DNA from: Augochlora pura
Taxonomy: Eukaryota > Arthropoda > Insecta > Hymenoptera > Halictidae
NCBI RefSeq assembly: GCF_028453695.1
Contig: NC_135778.1
Location: 31,423,214-31,487,213, forward strand
Length of the DNA: 64,000 bases
Direction: 5' to 3'
The notes below the pieces were generated by a model, which was not told where the DNA came from, made no database searches, and saw nothing but the letters and a program-made list of their open reading frames with translations. A program made the translations under genes and the position numbers. Shown here piece by piece: positions 35,131 to 48,920 of this stretch (the first letter of the stretch is position 1; every line of letters begins with the position of its first letter).

Positions 35131-38100
35131 GTTATCATTGCGTGATTGAATAAGTCGATGAAATTCTTGGAAAATGGAAAATTGATACATGTTTCTGTAT
35201 AATTGTCTAATAATACTCTAACGTTACATGGCGACACATACTGTATCTCCTAAATGATCCTCCAGATGTCGCGGCAAGTGCTAGCTCCGCGACAGAATAA
35301 AATTAAAATTACATGCTTTTTGATGCGTGCCGACAGATGAAATAAAGGGATAAAGAAAAAGGATGCCTTCTTTGTTCTGCCACTGTTCCTCTTCTCTTAT
35401 TATTACTAAAACACATGTCAAAGCAGTACGCAACTATCCACGCTTCTAAGACTATAGGACGCGTTTTCACTTTCACCGTTTAAAACCATACACGTTGTGA
35501 AGAATGGATTACTGAATAATTAACAATCACCCTCAACGATGTTTAATCGTGAAAATAATACAAGTGGGCGCGCGTACACACGTGTATTTAATTAATCAGA
35601 TCATGGAAATCAGTTTTTCCTTCGACAACGGCTATCGAACCTGTTGCTTTGAGCGCTTTAAAGAAAACACACGAGGCGAAGAGATGCCCGATATCAGGGA
35701 TCGTTTGCAACAAATAAGTAATTAACTGCGTTCTGCATAGTGGGTCCGTGATTCAGTGAAATCCTGCAGTGAAAGGGCCAAAGAACGAAATGAACGGGAT
35801 TTAAATCCGTTAGTTCAGACCAAGTGACGTCACACACCAGTAATTGAGAACCGAATCAAACTCGAATCGCGGAAGGATGGGGGTAATTTGCAGGAAAAAG
35901 AAGTATAACAGCCGAAAGAGAAATTTCCCTTTAGTCATCGATCGTTGATTCATTCTCAATTCCCATTGCACGCGAGATCAAATGCTCGTCTTCCTTTCTC
36001 TCTCTAGCTAAATCACTGAATCATTAAATTTACTGACAGATGGTAACGTCACTTCGACGAGGCACGTGTCGATAAACATATTAAAAATTCGATGAAGTAA
36101 AATGTTCTTTATTCATTGCTCGGGGTTATTCATGCTTGTTCGGGGATACAGTTTGATGGAAAATTGCAAAACAAAGGAGAATTAGTTGTGAATTACATTC
36201 AGTTGCTAGTGATTGAAGATGACGATTCACGTTCGATAAACCGGAAGCGTCGAATAAACATTTTTTCTGTCATGGTACAACGATCAGACGTAAGTTTAAA
36301 GTGATCAGTGAAATTAACTCGCCATTGACGTACAATTACCAACGATCTTGAGCTCTAATATTAGTCGCCCGTCGAAATGCAATCGTGCAATAAACATCTG
36401 ATAGCTAGATAGCCGTGTATCAAAATTAACAATGCGTACACGTGACGTGAAAGACGTTCGTCGTTAACACATAACATAAATAAATTGTCTCCTTAATTGC
36501 GTAACATTGTTTTACATATCATTGTCCGATCCGCACGTACCTCGGAAACGAATTCAAGTTTTTTCGTATTAAGTAAAAGGAATTATATAAAATATGTCAC
36601 TGACGAATTTCGACGTTTCATTAACTGAGCAAATTCGACATTTCCGAGATATCGAAGGATCTCGCGAGAAACAAGGTTATCAACTGTTTAACGTATTAAC
36701 GATTAAATAAGATGCGTGACGAATGACCCAAAAAAATGTCCATTTCCGTAAGCAACATGATAAAAATTTCTGTTACAAACGTTTTCGAATGTTCTGGAGT
36801 CATTTTATCTATTACTCTCGCCACTTCCTCTCAGATTAGTCACATATTGCTCGAAGATTTCAGATCTCAGCATTTTCGCCGTTTTTCAAAACTTCAACAC
36901 ACATTTCTGCAACAACTCGTCGCTATGGTAGGCTATGATAGCCTACATAGTACACACGAAGGATTATTTTTATAATGTACTCGTCTCTGAGCTGATGATA
37001 AATACAAACATCTTCGACTTTGCTTTTCCACAAACACCATATCAAAATTGCTGACGATAGAACTCGCGTCATCGGGTACGAAGCAATTTATCATCTGCGC
37101 CCTATAAGCCTTAACGTCATCAGTCCTCTTACGCTTTCTGCCATATCCCTACCACCGATACTGTTCACAAACCTTAAAATACCCCCAAGGCGTTTCACGA
37201 AATTACAGAATCAATAAAACACTTAATACAAACCAAATTAGCGGTTCCAATTCACTCGTCTACACTAGATTTTCAATGCACGAGATATAGAAATGTTCAA
37301 CTTGCAACATGGCAGGGCCCACACATGGACACCGTACAGTGAAAAGTAAAAGGTTAAGTGAACGCAAATGGTCTACATAAATTCTCTAACGGAAAGTAAC
37401 TAGAACTAGTTCAATCAACGTAGCGGTGACTACAGGCCACGAACAGATTGTTAAAACAGACTGAAAATGTCCCCGATGATTCTAACTGCGATTGCCTACG
37501 TTTGACTCATTCTGTCTGGATAACAATGACTCGCTCGCACTTCCCGCTTACTTATCGGGACGCTTTTGTTTGGAACAGGAAAACATGTTTGCGACCTTTC
37601 CTATACATATAGTCGACTGACAATGAGCTACATATCTTCTTGGTCTACGCTGGTCGAAAATAATTTTCTGATGCAAGATCGTGCAACTTCGAGTAATCAG
37701 CTAGAAACGATAAGAAAAAATATATAGAATTCGTTAACCTTCTATTTGATCCGGAGACAAACGTTCCAAGAACTTGCTAATCAACGACTGGCACGATTAA
37801 CACGTCGCGTCATGAGAATCGAAGGAAATTTTGGGAATGGTATTGTTTTCAAAAGCAATTGTATCGATAGCTACATAAAAATTCGTCTACGATTTGTTTG
37901 TTTACCTAGTGCCTCGAGTTTCACAATCGCCGTGTCCCCCGATAATGCGCATAACCTTCGCGCAAAGTTCTAACGGACGGCACTATCAAATTGTCTCGCA
38001 GATACGAATCTCTGCAGAAATGGATACGAACCGCGATGACGATCGTAGAAACACGCATTCGAGATTTTCTATATTATACAGTCGGGTGCAATTTTTAGAC

Positions 38101-40994
38101 ATTGTACAGCGCTACGGTGGCACGTGGACACGTGGTAGGGATATCTTCAGTGAGCATGACGTACGCAATTCGTGATTTTAAAGCACGACCGTTTTCGATG
38201 ATAACCTGGCCACGACTTAATCGTTCCCTCCACAATGCACAGGCATAGGTTAATTAGGAATTTTCATGTGACTGGTTCAAGAACAAACGAAAGGAAAAAT
38301 TGTATAATGTTCCGAATACTTTCATTGACGTAAAAGAGAACGCTGGCGCGCGCGTGAACGAACAAGAGTACACGCTACCGACTGTCGACAGTAAAATTCT
38401 CTGAAAGCATCATCACGCGATGCCGAAGTTACTCTCCGCCGATAATTGTGTATGTAGCCATTTTACGACATCGCCAGCAGCGGAAGAAAGCGAGGTGTGG
38501 CTAGGTTCTATAATCTACGCGTATACAAGCGTCAACCTGCTAATCGTTTCTATCGCGAACGACTATTTCGCTCCGGATAACTTGGACGCACACGCGTGTA
38601 AGTCCGACCGCGGAGCCTATTAGTGTATCCATACATCGAAACAGGCAGGGTTACACGCGTTAACCTCGCATCGTTAACAAACAAGGCAGCAGCAGAGCAG
38701 CCGCCATAGTTCGAAATCCAATTGAATACAACCGATGACATCGTAAAACCTTCCTCTGTCCCTTGACGCCCTTTGTCCGTCGTGTGACCGTTCGATTTTA
38801 CAGCCTCGTCGATATTACATGCCGCCTACGAAACTCTATCGTACAAGACGTCGTGAGTTACAACCGCCTCCAACTCCGCTTTTCATGCAAGACTGCAACG
38901 GACTGAGCAAATGCGGCGGCGATCACAGAAATGAACAACCTGAGCATGTCGCTTCTCCGACGCGCTGCAAACGGGACTACCGACGGACTCAAGCTGCGTG
39001 TTCGATCAAAGTTCGGCACAACCGTTCGCAATTGTACGGGATTATTTTGAAACTTGGATCGAAAACCAACTTACTCCGACAGTTCTTTTTTACACCGTTG
39101 ATTCTTCACGAATATTTGTTTACTACTACTGGACACGGAACAGACACAGAATTTCATTTCGTTCGCAGTAATTAGATGAGTTTAGGGCGGCCCGTAAAAA
39201 CTGTCCGTCGTTAGCCCAGGGAGCGCACGAAGGGCAGAGGGGAGGGGATTTAAGATTAGTGCGGATGCGGGTACACGGAAGGGGGTTTGAAAACCGCGAC
39301 GGGGGAAGGGTATAGGGAGGATAAACGCATTCGTGTGCATTGCGCTTGAATTGTATCGGCGCTGCCGTCGTGCGGACACGATACACACGCACGCAGTCAA
39401 AGAGCACGAAGAAACAGAACGGACACCAGAGACATGGCTTCCATCCTTGAGAGTATACGCACTTGGTCAGATATTGCGTCGTTGTTCCCTTTGTCCCGTG
39501 TAATGGTTGTACACCACGTAGCGCGCGGACATCTTTGTTATCAATGGAAAGGGGACGGGATAAGAGAAGGGAATAATCGGTGGCTTGAGAGGGAACGGGA
39601 CAAAGAGACGGCTAGATCGGAAGGCATTTCACGAAACGGCCCATTAAATCGAGTGTATGTTACGCGTGCACGTATTTCATGGGTATTAGATAAAAATAGT
39701 CGTGATTGAGGAGCGAGCAGACCGATTGCGACACTTACCAAGAGCTGTTGCGGTGTAGCAGGGCGCAATATGTCAGCTGACTTGACGTGTGACCGATCGT
39801 AATCCTGCGCCAGTATCCGACATAATTCTCAGCGAAGCATGGAGCCTCTCGTTCGCAAATCCAGTCGATTCCAGCTACTGTTAACGCTACCCGCACTCTC
39901 ACAAAACACAGATATCGGTTATCTCGTAAACTAAGTCCTCGCACGAAAACTTTCGATCACGAGATGGACGACCAAAGCTGCGGGCACAGGAACAAATACT
40001 GCCGATGACTGGTGTAAAGTTAGATCTCTTACCCTTCCCCACTCCACACGCGAACCAATCGCAACCAGGGTCGGAAAGCTTCTACTGGAACCCTGTATGT
40101 TCCAAGTCACCGCACACCCTTTTACCGCTAGACGGCGCCACTTTTTAATGAAATGATTCGATGATTTTTCGAAATGACCGCCGAATAGTGTTATTAACTA
40201 ATAAAATGCAAACAATTTGCAATTGTTTTTTACTGTCTGACTACCGAATTCTAACGTTCGTTAATTTGAAAATTATATGAACAAAATTGTGTATCGAGCC
40301 GAATTGTAATGTCCATTTCACATGGAAACTGCGCACCATAGAATCTTTCATTTGGTGATATCAACTCTTGATTTAAAACTTTTTATCTCACAAAGAGGTC
40401 ATTGTAACTAGTAAGATCAAATTTTAACTCTCATATTTTCATTTATGCTTGGAGAATGCTTAATTCAAGATGTAAATATAATAAATTTCTTCATAGTTTG
40501 TAAGTTTTGTCGCGTAAAGGCAACATTCCATTATTTTAAAATGTGTTGTTGTTTGTATATTTAAAAAAATATATATATATTCAAAGGAGTAAATTATTTA
40601 TTTGTCTTATTAATATATTTAGATATTCGATGTATATTAAATAATAAATCGAACATTTCAATTTTCGTAACTTACCAATCAGAAAACAGTTCCACATCAA
40701 GTATACAAGGTGTCATCATTGTATTAACATGTCAATGCACGTTATGTTTGCCGCTCAAATTGGTTAACTAATTCGTTCAAACGTTTACAAGCCTTTCTTC
40801 TTCGCATTCGTTGCAGGTGGATGCAAACTTTCCCAACTTGGTACAAACTGAAAAAAAAAATGTCTAGACTTATTAGTTGTTTGACGTTAATATCCGAAAT
40901 GAATGCGACTTTAACGACACATTTTGACAATGTGAAACATATGTAAAGGAGATTTGAAAATAAAGTGAGAGTGATATAACCACGTTGCTTGTTT

Positions 40995-43900
40995 ATGGTA
41001 AACAATAAGCGAATTAACGAATTGAGAAAAATGAACACCCCGCAGTCAAACAAAAAGAAGGGTAGAAATAGAGTGGGTGGTATTAATAACGATAGTGCCA
41101 GTCCTTCGAATACTGAACCATTAAACACACAAGAGTCATCAAAGTTTGTTTTGGTACGAAATTTTAGAATATAAATATTTACCCATGATTTATTCTTAAA
41201 TAACTACTATCACATAAAAATTCGGATTTTTATATCTTAAGCTGCACAGTATAAAAGGAATTTGACATTTTTGTTTCTTATTTACTATTAAGGTAAACCC
41301 AATTGGTGAAGATGCAAACAAGACATTCAAAATTGGAATCACAGATTCTGTACCCATTATCTCTTTAGAAGAAAATGGTTTTGCTGATAAAAGTATGGTA
41401 TCGAAAGGTCATACCGGTTTACCTGAAAAAGAGAAGGACGAAAAGAATATACTTAGTAGTTTACCAGTTGCAATGGTTAAGGAATTAGATGGATACGAAC
41501 AACAGTTAGGAGAAGCAGAACCACTTCCCAATTCATATATTAGGTTCATGGAACGTAGTGGAGAAGAGCTTGATGGTATGCATACTATTTTTCTATAATT
41601 AAAACAAATTAATTGTATTGGATTATAACACTCATTTTAATGCTGTTTAAAACTGCTTCAGGTGAAGTTGAATATGATCTGGATGAAGAAGATACCGCAT
41701 GGCTATCTATAGTTAATGAGAGACGATTAGCATCAGGACTTACGCCGGCATTGGAGCCTGATACATTTGAGCTGTTAATGGACAGACTTGAAAAAGAATC
41801 TTATTTTCAACAGCAAACAAATGGAGGTGGGGGAGTAGCAGCTGATGAGGATGCTGTATGTTGCATCTGTATGGATGGAGAATGTCAGAACAGTAATGCA
41901 ATATTGTTCTGTGATATGTGCAATTTAGCTGTACATCAAGATTGTTACGGTGTACCATACATTCCTGAAGGCCAGTGGTTGTGCAGAAGATGCTTGCAAA
42001 GTCCTTCAAGAGCTGTTGATTGTGTTTTATGCCCAAACAGAGGGGGTGCTTTCAAACAAACTGATCGTCCAGCTACATGGGCACATGTTGTGTGTGCCCT
42101 GTGGATACCAGAAGTAAGATTTGCTAATACAGTATTCCTGGAGCCTATAGATAGCATAGAAAGTATACCTGCCGCAAGATGGAGACTCACATGTTGCGTA
42201 TGTAAACGTCGAGGATCGGGTGCTTGCATTCAGTGCCACAAAAGCAACTGTTATGCTGCATTTCATGTGACTTGTGCACAACAAGCTGGTCTTTGCATGC
42301 GTATGAGAACTGTGCAACCTGCAAATGGAGAACCAATGTTAGTTCAAAAAACAGCTTACTGTGAGGCACATACACCACCTGATTATCAACCTTCCACCAA
42401 TCCTGCTGATGCAAGAAGAAGAGCTATTGCAAATAAGAAAAGCTCATCAGCACCTGTTATTTCTATTCCAACCATACCACCCGAGCGTATCAAGGAAATT
42501 GCTAGGTAATAATTAGGTGGTTATACTATTTAGTTTAAGCATCTCTATCTGCGCGTGTATTATAAATGTTTGTATCGTTTATCAGTTTAGCTGATGGGTT
42601 GCCTAAGAAAAGTCAATTAATACAGCGTCTCATAGCATACTGGACTCTGAAACGTCAATACAGAAATGGTGTTCCTTTGCTCAGAAGACTACAGAGTTCA
42701 CATCCACAATCTAGACCTCCACCATTGGGGGACCATTCGTCACTGCCACCAGACAGCGAATTGCGTGGTGAATCGTATTGGCAGCTGAAGTACTGGCAAT
42801 GTTTACGTCAGGATTTGGAGCGTGCTCGACTACTCTGCGAATTAGTTCGCAAACGTGAGAAGTTGAAGAAAGAATTATTCAAAGTGTAAGATTATTTTGA
42901 AAAAATACAATTTAATTTAAATATAGATATTTGAACATGAGATTATAGGGAATTTAATTTTACAGGAAGGAGAAATGTCTTTGGTTTGAATTACGTCCAC
43001 TGGAAAGTATCCTAGGTACTTTATTGGAGGCCATCAAAGCAAAAGATGTGAATGATGTTTTTGGGCAGCCAGTGAACACAAAAGAAGTTCCAGATTATTT
43101 GGAAATCGTATCGCATCCCATGGATCTTTCTACAATGCAGGTAATTGTTCACATCAAGAAGAAAAAGTATTCATTGTTTTGATTTGTATAACATTAATTT
43201 TTGTAACACTTTAGGCCAAAATAGAAAGACAAGAATATGATACGATCGGTGCTTTCGAAGCTGACTTCAATCTGATGGTGAATAATTGTCTTGCATATAA
43301 TCGTAAAGATACTATGTTTTATCGAGCCGGTATAAAAATGAAAGAACAAGGAGGCGCTTTGATAGAGCAGGCTCGTAAGGACTATCCCGAGCTGGATCCA
43401 GTCAGTGAATCTGAGCAAACAGGATCTAAGTCTAGAAAGAGGGATCGAACCAATAGAAGTCGCGGAGAGGCAGAATTGCAGCTTGGCGAGAAAGAAATAG
43501 GTGGTGGAGGTGTCAATAGGAGAACAGCGGTCTTATTTACTCGCAAAGCCAGAGCACGTGCAAGTAGGAGTAATCAGATGTTCGTTATGGAGGATGACAG
43601 AAAGAAACAGAGTGATAGCTTTAAAGTGTATAGGTAGATATGAAATTCTTTATTCACATTTAAAACAATGTTAATTATAATTTAAAAAAGTATAATTAAT
43701 GTCTACAGGAGTGGAACAATGGATAGTGACGTAGGAGAAGGTGAAAGTCAATCGTCGAGCTGCAGCAGTTGTTCGACAAGTAGATCTACCACTCCAGATC
43801 CAGACGAAGAGAAACAAAAGCAAGAAGTGAGTGAGGCGAAGAAGGAAGTTGAGACCAAACAAACTGCGACTAGTAATGGACTAGAAGCTCTGCAGCTGGT

Positions 43901-44408
43901 GTGGGCCAAATGCCGTGGTTATCCATGGTATCCAGCTTTGATAATAGATCCCAACACACCTAGAGGTACCGTACACAAAGGTGTACCGATACCAGCTCCG
44001 CCCGATGATGTATTAGCGCTTGCAGTAAATTACAAGGAACCAGTATTTCTCGTTCTCTTCTTCGACACCAAACGAACATGGTAATTTATTTCCCCACAAT
44101 ACAATTATACTCTTTATGGGAAGCAGAATCACAACAAAACCGATAGTACTTACCTTAACCGGTAGACCTTTTTAAACTGCTTTTATATTTTACTGGTATT
44201 CATGAAGCTATACATATACCGTTGCAGGCAGTGGCTGCCAGGCGAAAAATTGGAGAAACTTGGAGTTTCTCAAGAATTGGACGAGGCGAAATTGATCGAA
44301 TCGCGGAAGCCTGCTGATAGGAAAGCTGTGAAGAAGGCTTACCAGGAAGCGTTACATTATCGCAAGCAGACACATAATACAACAGTGAACGCTGGTTCAA
44401 CTAGTTAA
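40995..44408 (+). CDS. Br140: Bromodomain and PHD finger protein Br140 (BRPF family)
   Basis: Eight exons (40995-41153, 41293-41575, 41662-42505, 42586-42885, 42966-43140, 43215-43633, 43709-44080, 44228-44408) join in frame to 910 residues. The EPC-like region (PNSYIRFMERSGEELDGEVE, about 130-165) precedes PHD1 (CCICMDGECQNSNAILFCDM, from 214). A zinc knuckle and extended PHD2 run to about 395 (WAHVVCALWIPEVRFANTVF, CEAHTPP). Next come a basic/coiled linker, a bromodomain (about 535-640, with NNCLAYNRKDT carrying the acetyl-lysine Asn) and a PWWP domain from 788 (WAKCRGYPWYPALII). BRPF proteins scaffold the MOZ/MORF-type histone acetyltransferase complex. The protein is shorter than vertebrate BRPF1 (~1200), and the N-terminal C2H2 finger of that family is not visible. 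A second Met (codon 13) could also start. The 3' end faces that of pyd3, 343 bases away. Confidence 0.96.
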
Positions 44409-44751
44409 TTTCTGATGTTATAATTACTTATAATTAAGTTAGCACAATATTTGTAAGTATGTAAAAAGAATTTTAATGAAACGATTTAACTTATAGACTT
44501 AGGTATAAGTCGCACTTTTCCAAAATTCTATTTATAACGTTTTTAAATGACTGAATAAATCATCGTTTATATGAAATCGATTTTTAGTCACTCTATATTA
44601 TAGATAGGGGATAGGTTTTTAAGAACTCTGATATATTGTATTATAAAAAATATGTGTGTATATTTTTTACATATTTTTTTGCTGTATAGAGCATCAGAAA
44701 TAGAGCTCGTTCGAACAGCCTTTAGTAAGGCTTTCCATAGTATGGATGAAC

Positions 44752-47141
44752 TTATTTGCTGGTGTCGTTTAAGTTCATGTTCTTCTCCACATAATCGGAA
44801 AGTTCTTTGGCGTACATGTCCAGTCTTTGGGTCATCTGGAACAGGAAAATACACATAAAGGAACAGACTTGAAAGATGAGTCTATCAAAAACAAGATACT
44901 AACTCTGAGACACCACATATCCTTCATCTGACGACAGAGATTCAAGTCCATTTCGCAGACAAGGAGACCGTCTTTGCAACGGCTCAGACCAGGAGTTCGG
45001 GTACCATCGGGAGCAGTGATGTAGCTGGATCCATAGAAGTGTCCAAAGTCATGGTGTGCTGGTGCACCGTCTCCGGATGTAAATTCATTGGGGAATATTT
45101 CTGTTCCTACACGGTTAATAGCGCAAGTATAGTAACTGTTGGCAATGGCGGCGTTTCTGGCTTCAATAGACCACAGCGGCTCGGATGTATGGCTAGTGGT
45201 TGCCGATGGATTGAATACAATCTATGCAAATTCAAATTTAAAAATTTAGTAGGCCTTATTTATGTAATATCTTAAAATTTTTAGGGTAATAATAGTACCT
45301 CAGCACCGTTCAGACCGTACATCATCCAGTTTTGTGGATGGTGACGTCCGTAACAGATGTTGATACCGATACGTCCGAAGCAAGTGTCGAAGACCTGGTG
45401 TCCAGTATTACCCTCCATATAATAAGTGGATTCGTTGAAGTCTCCTACGCGTGGAATGTGGTTTTTCCTCTGCTTTCCAATTACTTTTCCGTCTGGGCCG
45501 ATCACCACTGACGTGTTCCACATGGTTTCACCATTCTCGACGTCTCTCTCCAAGATCGGAGAAATAATGACCATGCCGTGACGTTGTGCAAGTTCCGACA
45601 TTAGTACCGTTGTTGGACCGGTTCCAACTTCCTCGGCAAATTCGCACCAGGGGTATTTTTCTCTTGTGCAGAAAATGAATGGCATAGCTACAAATAAAAA
45701 AAAAAAGAGATTCAACATTTCCACTCGAGAATCAGGCTCCATAAACAACAGAAATAAAAAAGAATAAGTTACAAAAGTGTAAATTTAACTTTTCAATTCA
45801 AATAATTCTATACTTTGAAGAACTGTATAAATGAATAACGGTTTCTACGCATCGTTCCGCTGAACAAAATTAGATTATTATCAGAAGATGTTAACACATG
45901 GGCCAAGTTTATCAGATCGCATCATATTAGTTCAAGACTAATCTACAAAGAGCGTGTCAACCGATAAAAGTGACATGATTTATCTATAGAATACGTGATT
46001 GTACAATTACTGTTTAAATGTACCAAATTATATTATTGATGAATCTCGAAATGATCCGAAAAGAGGGTTGTGAAACTTCTTTTCGAGTAAAAAATTTCCG
46101 AATTTGTTTATTCACGTACCCCAGGCTTCCTGGAGGCAAAGTACGTTAACTCCGCAGGCAGCGGCATAGTCGACGTATTTTTGGATTTTCTGGTGAAGCA
46201 TGTTCCTTTGTTTTTGCAGAGGGTCAGTGGTTGGTGAAACAATCGCGTGTTGAATTATTCCAACTCGGACAATACTCGGAGGGCGTAATTGTTCCGTCAC
46301 TCCACCGCTCATCATGTACCCTTTCACGTCCAATTCCGTCTTTCCGGTCCATTGTGGAAGGTCCAAGCATCTAATTGATAAAAGTATTTATTTTAATTAC
46401 CAAAAGCATAAGATGCATCTTCCGAGATCACTCGATGCATATTTGTAAGAGAAAAGTGTTCATATAATAATTCTATTTGTCTTTTTAATATAGATCACAA
46501 TTGATCAAATTTCTAACATTGTACAATTGTACTTAAAAGAAGCAGCATGTGAGAATAAGAAAAAATTAAGCATTTCGTATGTAGTTCACGAAAGACCACA
46601 AAAAAACGCTTATTTAAACATTACAAATCTGAACTAAATGTCGAACAGAATAATTCTTTTCTTTGGTAAATTTCTCCGTCTTTCCCATCATGAGAACCAC
46701 TGTGCGCTAGATACATACACGTAGCAGTTCATTCAACAGATTCAACACGGTGTCAATGTCCACGGAAGAAAGCATATTTATAGAGACAATTTTTCTGCAG
46801 AAAATATGCATTCGCGATTTTTGTAAATGCACGGACGATCTAAAAATATGCATGAAATTCTTTTAATCGTAGACATTAATACTGGAAGCAACGATCACAC
46901 CACAGTTTACAGAAAGTAACTAAAACTACGTGAACCGTGATAGTAGATCAAATATTTTGCAGCCATACTACAAATGACAGTGCAACTTTCTAATGGGCTA
47001 ATGAAAAATTCTTAAATCTTACTGTAATTCACGGCCGTAAAGAAGGCGCTTGACTTCGGACAATTCTTTCTCCGGGAGGTTCTTCTCTAAGATGTCCTCG
47101 AGGGTTTGATTGAACATGTTCTTCTGCATGCTCTTCTGCAT
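44752..47141 (-). CDS. pyd3: Beta-ureidopropionase
   Basis: Five exons (47141-47023, 46370-46120, 45687-45299, 45221-44904, 44835-44752) join in frame to 386 residues, against 384 in human UPB1. The enzyme hydrolyses N-carbamoyl-beta-alanine to beta-alanine, CO2 and ammonia, the last step of pyrimidine breakdown; in insects beta-alanine also feeds cuticle tanning and N-beta-alanyldopamine synthesis. The nitrilase triad is present: Glu121 (CLQEAW), Lys198 (GKQRKNHIPRVG) and Cys235 (INICYGRHHPQ). Further family landmarks are PRVGDFNESTYYMEGN and EARNAAIANSYYTCAINRVG. The N-terminal helix (LEDILEKNLPEKELSEVKRL) fits the oligomerisation extension of animal enzymes. The frame is open upstream of the ATG, but a TATA box at 47225-47231 places transcription start downstream of most of it. 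The enzyme is expected to be cytosolic. Confidence 0.97.
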
Positions 47142-47224
47142 GTTGACGACGAAGTTACGTACAGAGGATGTGCTTGAAATTGCGTTCCGTAGGAGACTCG
47201 ATGTGCAGACACGGATTGTACCGA

Positions 47225-47231
47225 ATATATA
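47225..47231 (-). promoter_or_regulatory. TATA box of pyd3
   Basis: On the minus strand the sequence is CCGGTATATATTCGG, about 85 bases upstream of the start codon. It predicts a transcription start near 47195-47200 and a 5' UTR of about 55 bases. Confidence 0.55.
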
Positions 47232-48920
47232 CCGGTGGCACGCGTAAACACGAGTCGGGGATACAGTCGTTAATCATCGTTAAAAAAATGCTCTTTCGAC
47301 AAGCTGATTAGCCTCTGTTAATCAGCTTCTTGATATCTTCCTAAGAGTACCATATCGTACCTGTTTCGTATCGTATGAAATGGAGCAGAGGGATGAAGAT
47401 GTTTTTTTTAAACATTTTAAATGAACGATTATTATTTATTCTGTATATTTCTTTAATATAATTCATACGGTACGTATGCTAAAATTGAGATCTGGACACG
47501 GCAACCTTGACCCAACGATACCATAATTTTTTTAATGACTTTTGCTCACAGATAAACGATTACCTATATCGTCGGAATAAATGTGACCGTTTAGATAAAT
47601 GTGGTCGTCTAAATATCTCATTTATTTACGATTATATACCGAAATCTGTTACGATAAAATTGCACTCATCAGAGTCCATTATTTTAAGGCCATATACATT
47701 GTTCTAAATGGAACCCTATACCTGCATAGAGCGTGAAAAGGAAAGGTTTACGATTGGCATAAACATATTATTCTTCTTCTTCAATCTCCAGATATTTCCG
47801 TTCAAATGTTTACATATAAACTTGTTATGAACTGCATCGTGTGAATCAAGAGTTGGTATGAGATAGAAATATGTGTTCATAACGAAGATATTTGTATACA
47901 TTTGGACAAAATTATCTCAAGATTACATAACTAGAATAATATGTTTATGTAGGGTAGGTCAAGAAGTGTGTATCTTTCCACGTGTTATGCACGTATAAAC
48001 AAATAAATTGTATAGATCTTCATTTAAAAATTATCAATGGTCTTGTAATCTCGTAAAATAATGATTGTACTACCAAAGTTTATACATGAGTGCATGAACC
48101 TCCTGAGACAGGGCAATTTTGTACTAAGTAGGTTTTTATGTGTACCATTGTAAGTAAATGAGATATTTAAGTAATTTAGTTGAGATACTTTCATTTAGAA
48201 AATATTCTTTATAATTTTCAAGTAATATGATTATCATGAAACGTCAGAGTGATCATATTAATGTAGCACAAATTTTTCAAATAATATCACATTTCATGCT
48301 GTTATTGTAAGAATTGTATAAGGAATAATACGATAAAACTGATAACATGTAATCGCATTTCTCCTATGTGTAATTATTTGTTACTGTTGTTTCCAAGACA
48401 ATATAAACCACCTCTATCTACTGTCAGCAGACAATACGAATATGTTTACATTTTCACTGATTTATTGAATTAGTAAACATGAGTTTAAAAGTAAATATTT
48501 GAGTTTTGAATTAAATGATTTTATACTATCGAAACTAAAAGCCGCGAAATATTTTCAAATAGTAGTCGACTAATATCGAGATAACTGTACGATATGGTCG
48601 ACAGTGTTACCGTCGATTATCGATTGCTAGTAGCACTCGAGAGTATACAAACAAGTAAGATGGCAAACAATACCTATGTTCTAAACAGTAGTTAGAAAAC
48701 AAGTTTTTATTGCTTCAAATTAGTTTATATAAGTATTTCGCATGATATGACAATAGTTTATTATTTATTATCGAAACTGATAGCTAATTCATATACATGT
48801 ACATAAATTTGTGTACTATCGTTGAGAACTTAATCAGAGTTAACCTATTTATCAGTAATAAGAAGAAAAAACAAGCAACGGGGATAATTTTAGCGAAGAA
48901 GAAAATACGTGATTACAAAA
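47232..48920. other. Intergenic region between divergent pyd3 and YL-1
   Basis: The stretch is AT-rich and shows no exon or RNA gene. The YL-1 promoter should lie near 48600-48900, where a GC-richer patch (GGTCGACAGTGTTACCGTCG) occurs. Confidence 0.5.

Larger units (their letters stand above)
31124..40994. other. Ten-kilobase stretch with no recognisable protein gene
   Basis: 31.1-32.3 kb probably holds 5' non-coding exons of the ZFAND gene; a strong minus-strand donor (TTGGAAA/GTGAGTAAT) lies near 32273. 32.5-32.8 kb is a GC-rich block. 33-35.2 kb is very AT-rich with a transposon-like fragment. 35.5-40.1 kb is noticeably less AT-rich, with many short open frames on both strands but no domain I can name. 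Two large GC-rich patches (38.4-39.4 and 39.4-40.1 kb) could be promoters or exons of a non-coding RNA. Confidence 0.4.

Noticed and set aside
41740..42414. Minus-strand frames across the Br140 PHD region
   Set aside because: Antisense shadows of a strongly conserved coding exon.
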